From positions 1 to 11,678 of the forward strand of contig CAMLLJ010000079.1 of NCBI GenBank assembly GCA_946480845.1: DNA of 11,678 nt, read 5' to 3'. The stretch's first letter is position 1. Each line of letters starts with the position of its first letter. Both the position numbers and the translations under genes were made by a program. Positions 7,360 through 11,678 of the stretch are shown one piece after another. The notes below the pieces were generated by a model, which was not told where the DNA came from, did no database searches, and saw only the letters and a program-made list of their open reading frames with translations. Source of the DNA: an uncultured Gemmatimonadota bacterium. Lineage in GTDB: Bacteria > Gemmatimonadota > Gemmatimonadetes > Gemmatimonadales > GWC2-71-9.

Positions 7360-7395
7360 GCCCGTCAGCGCCCCTGGCCCTGGCGGGCTTTTTCT
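7360..7395 (+). terminator. Intrinsic terminator, strongest in plus direction
   Basis: GCCCGTCAG (7360-7368) pairs with CTGGCGGGC (7380-7388), with one G-T wobble and an 11-nt loop, and is followed on the plus strand by TTTTTCT. On the minus strand the same stem is followed by TACTTAG, a poor T-run, so it could weakly end the hydrolase operon too (stop at 7436). No plus-strand gene precedes it. The 128-bp gap holds nothing else I can identify. Confidence 0.7.
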
Positions 7396-7435
7396 ATGCA
7401 GGCGCGCTTGTCGGGAGACTCCAGCGGAACCGGGG

Positions 7436-8290
7436 TCAGTCGGGGATATGTGCCTCGATCCAGGCCGTCAGGTCGGCGAGCACCCGCGGCGCATCGAGGT
7501 CGGCGGCGAGCGCGTGGTAGGCGCCGGGATACTCGATCAGCGTGCACCAGCGGGACGGGGCCCGCTCCGCGAAGCGCCGCGAGCCCGCCGGCGGGACCAT
7601 CCGGTCAGCCCCGCCGTGCTGGATGAGCACCGGCGCCGCCAGCCGCGGCGCCGCCCCCTGCACCCGCGCGATGGCGGAGGTCACCTCGGTCGAGAGCCGG
7701 GCCGTCCCGCGCCGGTGGAACAGGGGATCGTTGAGCACCTCGGCGGCGGCGGCCGGGTCGCGCGAGAGGCCGGTGAGGTCCATGCCGACCTCGAGTGAGA
7801 AGCGCGGCCAGACCCGCGAGAGCAGCCGCCCGAGCGCCATCAGCGGCGCCGGCACGCCCACCTCGCCCAGGGGCGGCGCCAGCGCGGCGGTGCCGCGGAT
7901 GGGCGCCACGCCGGCCTCCGCGGGGTCGCGGGTCAGCAGGTATTCCAGCGCCACCAGCCCACCCAGGCTCACCCCGGTCACGAAGAGCGGCAGCCGCGGC
8001 TCGGCCGCCGCCTCGTCGGCGAGGAAGCGGTGCAGGTCCTCGCGGAAGTCGGCCCATGACGTGATGTACGCGCGCTCACCGGGGGAGCGGCCGTGCCCGC
8101 GGAAGTCGAAGCCGTGGACCGCGAGGCCGGCGCCGACCAGGTGCTCGACCAGCGGGCGGTGCAATCCCGAGTGGTCGCCCAGGCCGTGCAGGTTGACCAC
8201 CGCGGCGCGCGGCGGGGTGTCCGGCCGCCAGCTCTGCCGGAAGAGCCGGAGCCCGTCGTGGGACTGGAAGCTCCCCGTGTCGTGCCGCAT
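7436..8290 (-). CDS. Alpha/beta hydrolase, monoacylglycerol-lipase/lysophospholipase-like
   Basis: 284 aa. Serine-hydrolase features appear in the expected order: oxyanion-hole HG at 35-36 (VVNLHGLGDHS), GFDFRGHGRSPG (60-71), nucleophile elbow GVSLGG with Ser108, acid D229 (HGGADRMVP) and His259 (GAYHAL). This pattern and length match the lysophospholipase/monoglyceride-lipase branch (PldB, COG2267). It probably cleaves acyl esters of glycerol lipids in the cytoplasm; no signal peptide is seen, and the exact substrate cannot be read from sequence. The ATG shares one base with the previous stop (TGATG), showing translational coupling, and it is the last gene of the greA-led operon. The frame continues upstream inside the neighbouring gene but that part is not homologous. 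Confidence 0.87.
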   Translation of the reverse strand: MRHDTGSFQSHDGLRLFRQSWRPDTPPRAAVVNLHGLGDHSGLHRPLVEHLVGAGLAVHGFDFRGHGRSPGERAYITSWADFREDLHRFLADEAAAEPRLPLFVTGVSLGGLVALEYLLTRDPAEAGVAPIRGTAALAPPLGEVGVPAPLMALGRLLSRVWPRFSLEVGMDLTGLSRDPAAAAEVLNDPLFHRRGTARLSTEVTSAIARVQGAAPRLAAPVLIQHGGADRMVPPAGSRRFAERAPSRWCTLIEYPGAYHALAADLDAPRVLADLTAWIEAHIPD

Positions 8291-8814
8291 CAGGGCGAGG
8301 CGCGCACCACGATCGTGGCCCGGCTCTCCCTGAGCCATTCGCCGGGGTTGGCGAGCACCTCCGGCACCGTGAGCCGCACGCTGCCGGCCGGCGGCGGGTG
8401 CGCCGCGAGCCCGTCGGGGCTCACGTGGCGGAAGTAGAGGGTGGGACCGGCGTTCCGGGCGTGCTCCGCCACGAACCCGGCGAGCAGGCGCATCCACTCC
8501 TCGGGCGGCCGGGTCGGCTCGCCTCGGCGATGCCGCTCGAGCGCCGCGATGGTCCGCTCCCGCGAGAGGCCGAGTGCCCGATAGTGGCGGCGCAGCTCGG
8601 CCTCCTCGCGCCGGTGCTCGGGGTCGCGCTGGAGGAAGAGGTCGCAGGAGCAGGGGCCGGAGAGCAGGCGGGCGAAGGTGCGAGCCGGCTTGAGGAACGG
8701 CGCCAGCAGCCGCGCGCCCGCCGGATGCAGCAGGTCGGCGGCGAGGCCGTCGGGCAGCATCGAGCGCACCTCGCTCAGGGTGAGCGGGCTCCCGATATAG
8801 AGGAAATGGCACAC
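8290..8814 (-). CDS. Uncharacterised 174-aa protein, third gene of greA operon
   Basis: I do not recognise this family. It starts at GTG 8814, which shares one base with the upstream stop (TAGTG), and its TGA shares one base with the hydrolase ATG, so it is translated in series with both. The frame is open to 8985, but the extra 57 codons lie antisense-like within the GroES-like gene. The protein opens VCHFLYIGSPLTLSE, has a CSC pair at C55/C57 (GPCSCDL), a charged helical middle (about 64-100, many Arg/Glu) and a C-terminal part with TLYFRHVSPDGL. No signal peptide or membrane helix. The Cys directly after the initiator faintly recalls N-terminal-nucleophile amidotransferases (MCRxL...), but nothing else of that fold is visible. 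C2, C55 and C57 could bind metal. Function unknown. Confidence 0.75.
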   Translation of the reverse strand: MCHFLYIGSPLTLSEVRSMLPDGLAADLLHPAGARLLAPFLKPARTFARLLSGPCSCDLFLQRDPEHRREEAELRRHYRALGLSRERTIAALERHRRGEPTRPPEEWMRLLAGFVAEHARNAGPTLYFRHVSPDGLAAHPPPAGSVRLTVPEVLANPGEWLRESRATIVVRASP

Positions 8815-9188
8815 TAGATGGGAAGGTCGTCGCGCAGGAGGACCAGGATGGCGGCCTGGGGGACGACCAGGTAGCGCCGCTCGTCGAAGGTGATCTCGAC
8901 GGCGGCCTTCCGGAAGAAGGTGGCGTGGTCGCCGACCCGCGCCTGCATCGTGCTCCGCCGGCCTTCGCGCCGCGCCGCCTTCCACGGCTCCTCGTCGAGG
9001 GTGCTGAGGTCGGCCACCGGCTCGCCGGGCCCCACCGCCACGATGAGGCCGGTCTGCACCTGCTGGGTGTCGATCGCGGTGGCGGGAAGGTAGAGGCCGA
9101 CGCGGGTGCGGTCCTCGCCCTCCTCGGGCGTGATGAGCACCCGGTCGCCCACCACGATCAGCTGCCGCGGCGGCAACTCCATGTCCAT
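8814..9188 (-). CDS. Divergent GroES/Cpn10-like co-chaperonin
   Basis: 124 aa against 95-100 for normal GroES. Cpn10 signatures are clear: VGDRVLITPEE at 13-23, a mobile-loop-like segment ending GLYLPATA (31-38), TGLIVAVGPGEP (47-57), VGDHATFFRKAAVEI (85-99) and the closing VPQAAILVLLRD (109-120). Extra residues at about 58-82 (DLSTLDEEPWKAARREGR) replace the short roof loop. From memory, similar long GroES-like proteins with a 'DEPWK' insert occur in Bacteroidota and Gemmatimonadota, so this is likely a paralogue rather than the main GroES. No groEL is adjacent in the window. Whether it caps a GroEL ring is open: a hydrophobic mobile-loop tripeptide (LYL) is kept. The start is 3 bp after the greA stop. 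Confidence 0.85.
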   Translation of the reverse strand: MDMELPPRQLIVVGDRVLITPEEGEDRTRVGLYLPATAIDTQQVQTGLIVAVGPGEPVADLSTLDEEPWKAARREGRRSTMQARVGDHATFFRKAAVEITFDERRYLVVPQAAILVLLRDDLPI

Positions 9189-9191
9189 GCG

Positions 9192-9668
9192 CTAGCTCGC
9201 GGCTTCCTGGTGCACCGTCACCAGCTCCGTGATGCGGAGCCGGCGCGAGCCGTGCGGCAGGCGGAGCGAGATCTCGTCGCCCACCTTCCCGTTGGTGAGG
9301 GCGCGGCCCAGCGGCGAGGCGAGCGAGATGTGCCCCGCGTCGATGTCCATCATCTCGGCGAGCACCACCATGTAGGTGTCCACGTCATTGGACTCGAGGT
9401 CGAGCACGGTGACCCGCGAGCCGAGGCCGACGCGGTCCATCGGCGCCTCGGTGCCGGCCAGCTCGCTGAGCTGGTTGAGCCGCTGGTGGAGCTGGCCCAG
9501 CCGGGCCTGCACGAACTGCTGCCGCTCGAGCGCGGCCTTGTACTCGGAGTTCTCCCGCAGGTCGCCCATCTCGACGGCGGTGGCGATGGCCTGGGGCAGG
9601 GTGACGGTCAGTTCGTAGCTGAGCGCTTCGATCTCGCCGCTCAGCTTCTCGCGCATCTCTCGGATCAT
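9192..9668 (-). CDS. greA: GreA-type transcript cleavage factor
   Basis: 158 aa, the usual GreA length. The N-terminal coiled coil (about 1-72) carries the tip motif GDLRENSEYKAA (35-46); D36 and E39 correspond to the two acidic tip residues (D41, E44 in E. coli GreA) that hold the catalytic magnesium in the RNA polymerase channel. The C-terminal FKBP-like domain is marked by VGLGSRVTVLD and ISLASPLGRALTNGKVGDEI. It should rescue backtracked RNA polymerase by stimulating transcript cleavage. It may be one of several Gre paralogues, so the symbol is given by family. It heads the four-gene operon. The ATG at 9668 has no clear ribosome site; the alternative ATG at codon 5 is little better. A terminator-like hairpin and a TATAAT box lie upstream. 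Confidence 0.87.
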   Translation of the reverse strand: MIREMREKLSGEIEALSYELTVTLPQAIATAVEMGDLRENSEYKAALERQQFVQARLGQLHQRLNQLSELAGTEAPMDRVGLGSRVTVLDLESNDVDTYMVVLAEMMDIDAGHISLASPLGRALTNGKVGDEISLRLPHGSRRLRITELVTVHQEAAS

Positions 9669-9682
9669 GGGGACACGGGTGC

Positions 9683-9720
9683 AAAAAGATTCTGCCCGGG
9701 GAGCAAGGGCATCCCCGGGC
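9683..9720 (-). terminator. Terminator-like hairpin in the greA leader (candidate attenuator)
   Basis: GCCCGGGG (9694-9701) and CCCCGGGC (9713-9720) form a perfect 8-bp stem with an 11-nt loop. On the minus strand it is followed by AGAATCTTTTTGC. It sits between the TATAAT box (9743-9748) and the greA ATG (9668), so every transcript from that promoter must cross it. In E. coli, the greA leader also contains a terminator that yields short transcripts (GraL) and lowers greA expression; a similar role here is inference. Confidence 0.62.
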
Positions 9721-9742
9721 GCCGGTGGGTCACGTAGCTTTC

Positions 9743-9748
9743 ATTATA
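9743..9748 (-). promoter_or_regulatory. TATAAT -10 box of the greA operon
   Basis: Perfect TATAAT on the minus strand in the context CTATAATGAAAGCT, 75 nt before the greA ATG. Predicted start of transcription near 9736, leaving a leader of about 68 nt with the hairpin above. The -35 region is weak (TGGCTC at 17 nt). The context matches that of the kinase promoter except for one inserted A. Confidence 0.6.
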
Positions 9749-9829
9749 GCGCGGGAGAGGCCAAGGAGCCAGAGGGGTGGTGGGGCGGAGGGAGGCGGGC
9801 CGCGCTGGACCGCCCACTTGCGTAACTCC

Positions 9830-9859
9830 TTGCAGGCGTTACCTTAAGGGACGTATGTA
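9830..9859 (+). promoter_or_regulatory. Candidate promoter of the RelB/DinJ-like antitoxin gene
   Basis: TTGCAG (9830-9835), 18-nt spacer, TATGTA (9854-9859). The -10 overlaps the left arm of the palindromic operator, as is usual for self-repressed antitoxin genes. A small inverted repeat GTAAC/GTTAC (9822-9826, 9838-9842) flanks the -35. Matches to consensus are partial. Confidence 0.4.
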
Positions 9860-9876
9860 TCCCAGTTGGGATACAT
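9855..9876. promoter_or_regulatory. Palindromic operator before the antitoxin gene
   Basis: ATGTATCCCA (9855-9864), spacer GT, TGGGATACAT (9867-9876): a perfect 10-bp inverted repeat, 35 nt before the antitoxin start and over its likely -10. This is the size and place expected for a site bound by a dimeric ribbon-helix-helix antitoxin that represses its own gene. Confidence 0.7.
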
Positions 9877-9911
9877 CGCTGTTGGAGCGGCAGATACCTC
9901 TGGGAGGGCTG

Positions 9912-10169
9912 ATGGCAAAGACTGCGCAGATCCGCGCTCGAGTCGAGCCTGCGGTCAAGGCGAAGGCCGAGAAGATCATGAGTGAAATGGGCCTGACGCC
10001 TACGGCGGTCATTTCGATGCTGTACCGTCAGATCATCCGGGAGCGGGCGCTGCCGTTCGAGCCGAATGCGCTGACCCGTGAAGCCATGCGAGACACGCTC
10101 GAGGGAAGGAACCTCGAGCACCATGCATCCATCGAGGACCTGCTGGAAGGCCACACCGCAGAGGCGTAG
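9912..10169 (+). CDS. RelB/DinJ family antitoxin, without adjacent toxin
   Basis: 85 aa from ATG 9912 with GGAGGG 4-5 nt upstream. The N-terminus AQIRARVEPAVKAKAEKIM followed by GLTPTAVISMLYRQIIRE (about 29-46) is the RelB/DinJ ribbon-helix-helix: one beta strand, then two helices, which dimerises and binds DNA. The C-terminal half (LTREAMRDTLEGRNLEHHASIEDLLE) is the usual toxin-binding tail. The partner should be a RelE/YafQ-type mRNA interferase, but only 148 nt separate this gene from copC and no toxin-sized frame exists there. A GGAGG directly after the stop hints at a lost second gene. GC is lower at its 5' half (about 57% in the line at 9961) than around it. Probably self-regulated through the palindrome. 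The frame continues upstream to 9777 but crosses the operator and promoter and is not coding. Confidence 0.88.
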   Translation: MAKTAQIRARVEPAVKAKAEKIMSEMGLTPTAVISMLYRQIIRERALPFEPNALTREAMRDTLEGRNLEHHASIEDLLEGHTAEA

Positions 10170-10231
10170 GAGGCTCGATTCGTCCGGGCAGGAACTCACT
10201 CGGATCTGTTCGGGAAGTGAAATCGCCCGCA

Positions 10232-10260
10232 TTGCGGCCGTTCCCGCCCCTCCCTACGTT
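10232..10260 (+). promoter_or_regulatory. Candidate promoter of copC-copD
   Basis: TTGCGG (10232-10237), 17-nt spacer, TACGTT (10255-10260), about 57 nt before the copC start. The -35 is fair, the -10 weak. It is the best pair in the gap. Confidence 0.3.
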
Positions 10261-10268
10261 CCCATCAG

Positions 10269-10285
10269 GGGCACGGTTCGTGCCC
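10269..10285 (+). other. Small hairpin in the copC leader
   Basis: GGGCAC (10269-10274) and GTGCCC (10280-10285) form a perfect 6-bp stem with a 5-nt loop, 32 nt before the copC ATG. No T-run follows. It could be a leader structure or a binding site for a regulator; nothing in the sequence decides. Confidence 0.35.
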
Positions 10286-10317
10286 GCTGACGCCCGAACG
10301 CCTTACAGGAGTGACAG

Positions 10318-10752
10318 ATGCGGTTCCGGTTCCACCAGGTGCTCCCCTCGCTCGCCGCCGGCCTGATCGTCCTGCCGGGGGTGGCCGTCGCGGTGCACGC
10401 CCACCTGACCGGGAGCTTCCCGGGCAAGGAAGAGGTCGTGGCCGAGGCGCCGCGAGAGATCCGGCTCACCTTCAGCGAGAAGGTGGAGCTGGCCATCTCG
10501 AGCATCCGGGTCCTCGGCGCCGACAGCGCCGAGGTGAAGATGGGGAAGGCGGCGCGCACCGACGATACGCTGACCATCGCCGCGCCGGTCCTCGGGGCCA
10601 TCGCGCCGGGTGAGTACGCCGTCGTCTGGCGCACTGCCTCGCGCGACGGTCATCCCATCCGCGGGCGCTACACCTTCACGGTGACCGCGCCTCCGAAGGG
10701 GGACCCCGCGCAGTCCAGACCAGCCGAGCCAGGGGACCCCGCCAGACGGTGA
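10318..10752 (+). CDS. copC: CopC-domain periplasmic copper-binding protein
   Basis: 144 aa from ATG 10318 with AGGAG 6 nt upstream. A signal peptide (about 1-28) ends VHA, predicting mature protein starting at His29 (HLTGSFPG), as in CopC where the amino-terminal His binds Cu(II). The CopC domain follows: APREIRLTFSEKVE (44-57), the GEYAVVWRTASRDGHPIRGRYTFTV stretch (98-122) in which D110 and H112 match the Asp-x-His pair completing the Cu(II) site. No Met-rich Cu(I) loop is visible, so it is probably a Cu(II)-only type. A Pro/Arg-rich tail of about 20 residues follows the domain. It hands copper in the periplasm to CopD, whose gene overlaps its stop by 4 nt. Confidence 0.9.
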   Translation: MRFRFHQVLPSLAAGLIVLPGVAVAVHAHLTGSFPGKEEVVAEAPREIRLTFSEKVELAISSIRVLGADSAEVKMGKAARTDDTLTIAAPVLGAIAPGEYAVVWRTASRDGHPIRGRYTFTVTAPPKGDPAQSRPAEPGDPARR

Positions 10753-11645
10753 GCGCCGCCGCGCGCTGGCTCGGCTTTATCGGTCTGTTTCTCGTCATCG
10801 GCGCTTCCAGCTTCAGGCTCCTCGCGTCCGGACTCGCCGCCGGCGCGGCCGAGCGCGTCCAGGCACTGGTCGGCCGGACCCGGCGGGTGGGGCTCGCCGG
10901 CGCCGTCATTCTGCTCATCGCCTGCCTCCTCCGCCTGCTCGAACAGGTCCGCGCCTTCAGCGACCCCGGAGCCCCGCTCGACTGGGCAACGGTGCGGCTC
11001 ATCGTGGACCAGACCTCCTGGGGCGCCGGCTGGCGCTGGCAGGTGGGGCTCGCGATTGCCGCGGGCGCCGCGTTCGTGCTCGCCTCGCAGATGCGAGCCG
11101 GCTGGTGGGCGGCACTGCTCGCCGGCATCGCCTCGGCGGTCGCGGCCACCTTCACCGGGCACGCGGTGGAGCATCCCTGGGGCGCCACGGCCGGTGTGGC
11201 GCTCACCTCGATCCACTTTCTCGCCGGCGCCGTCTGGCTGGGCACGCTCGCGGCGATGATGCTGACCATCTTCGGCCGGGGCGGGGAGCCGGCGGGAGAA
11301 GGGCGCGAGACGCTGGTCGCCGCCGCGGTGCACCGGTATTCTCCGGTCGCGCTCACTGCCGGCGCCGTCACCATCGCGGCCGGCCTGCTCGCGGGATGGA
11401 CCTACGTCGGATCGCTGCAGGCGCTGTTCTCGACCGACTATGGAAGGATGCTGCTGGTGAAGCTCGCACTGGTGGGATGCGTCGCGGCGGTGGGCGCGTG
11501 GAACTGGCGGCGGCTCCGGCCGGCGCTCGGTGCGGCGCCGGGGGCCGCCCGGCTCAGGCGTTCGGCCACCGCGGAGCTGCTCTTCGGCACGCTGCTGCTG
11601 GTGGCGACGGCAGTGCTGGTGGCCCTTCCGGCGCCGGCGATCTGA
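10749..11645 (+). CDS. copD: CopD-family copper resistance/import membrane protein
   Basis: 298 aa from a GTG start that overlaps the copC stop (GTGA). Eight hydrophobic segments can be counted: about 5-25, 47-65, 94-113, 118-137, 147-176, 198-220, 232-251 and 274-296. CopD features include TGHAVEHPWG with H138 and H142, HFLAGAVWLGTL with H156, and the YGRMLLVKLALV motif at 231-242. The histidines near membrane edges are candidate copper ligands. Together with CopC it should move or handle copper across the inner membrane; direction (uptake or resistance) is debated for the family. The stop overlaps the next start by one base (TGATG). Confidence 0.9.
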   Translation: MSAAARWLGFIGLFLVIGASSFRLLASGLAAGAAERVQALVGRTRRVGLAGAVILLIACLLRLLEQVRAFSDPGAPLDWATVRLIVDQTSWGAGWRWQVGLAIAAGAAFVLASQMRAGWWAALLAGIASAVAATFTGHAVEHPWGATAGVALTSIHFLAGAVWLGTLAAMMLTIFGRGGEPAGEGRETLVAAAVHRYSPVALTAGAVTIAAGLLAGWTYVGSLQALFSTDYGRMLLVKLALVGCVAAVGAWNWRRLRPALGAAPGAARLRRSATAELLFGTLLLVATAVLVALPAPAI

Positions 11646-11678
11646 TGCGCGCACTCATCGGGATCGGCGCCGCCATCC
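11645..11678 (+). CDS. Start of a third copper-operon gene, cut by window edge
   Basis: The ATG shares its A with the copD stop (TGATG). Only 11 codons are visible: MRALIGIGAAI, a hydrophobic start typical of a signal peptide or membrane helix. The coupling argues for a real gene in the copCD operon; identity cannot be told. Confidence 0.55.
   Translation, partial: MRALIGIGAAI

Noticed and set aside
7298..7360. Remnant of a recombinase C-terminus on the plus strand
   Set aside because: About 20 basic residues are too few to assign a family; kept only as part of the orphan-terminator observation.
7308..7435. tRNA fragment or attachment site beside the HEPN gene
   Set aside because: No T-arm consensus, acceptor pairing or direct repeat could be seen by eye.
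8815..8985. N-terminal extension of the 174-aa protein
   Set aside because: It overlaps the GroES-like gene in another frame with shadow composition; the GTG at 8814 overlapping the stop is the natural start.
9777..9911. 45-residue N-terminal extension of the antitoxin
   Set aside because: It crosses the predicted promoter and the palindromic operator, while ATG 9912 has a strong ribosome site and begins the RHH fold.
10170..10317. A toxin gene after the antitoxin
   Set aside because: Only 148 nt, no ATG/GTG/TTG at a proper distance after GGAGG, and translated frames show no RelE-like sequence.
1..11678. CRISPR array, insertion sequence ends, riboswitch or phage genes
   Set aside because: No regularly spaced repeats, transposase motifs, known aptamer patterns or phage structural genes were found on reading both strands.

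Overview
The window looks like chromosome of a high-GC bacterium, most likely a Gemmatimonadota member. This is inferred, not proven: most genes read at about 70% GC, and the large kinase has an N-terminal Ser/Thr kinase, one membrane helix, a TolB-like domain and a TPR-like tail, a layout I know as common in that phylum. The co-chaperonin-like protein is of a type I recall from Bacteroidota and Gemmatimonadota. No rRNA, tRNA, CRISPR array or insertion sequence was seen.

All genes from the left edge to about 9.75 kb lie on the minus strand. In transcription order (right to left) they are: a four-gene operon of a GreA-type factor, a divergent GroES-like protein, an uncharacterised 174-aa protein and an alpha/beta hydrolase, with junctions of 3 bp, 1-nt overlap and 1-nt overlap; a lone lower-GC Abi-like HEPN gene; a TTG-started Ser/Thr kinase with its own TATAAT promoter; an Ig-like-domain lipoprotein; a 54-aa zinc-ribbon protein directly followed by a SPL-like radical SAM protein; and a QueC-like PP-loop protein that runs off the left edge.

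From about 9.8 kb the genes are on the plus strand: a RelB/DinJ-type antitoxin with no toxin beside it but with a perfect 22-bp operator-like palindrome, then copC-copD (GTGA overlap) and the first codons of a third, overlapping gene. The last three form a copper-handling operon.

The best regulatory signals are a terminator-like hairpin between the TATAAT box and the greA start (resembling the greA leader attenuator of E. coli), the antitoxin operator, a TATAAT context shared by the greA and kinase promoters, and an intrinsic-terminator-like hairpin inside the small zinc-ribbon gene. The best accessory signals are the low-GC HEPN gene, next to a plus-strand terminator that has no plus-strand gene in front of it, and the toxin-less antitoxin. 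I did not find a complete, clearly new multi-gene system. The greA/GroES-like/unknown/hydrolase operon is the closest candidate.
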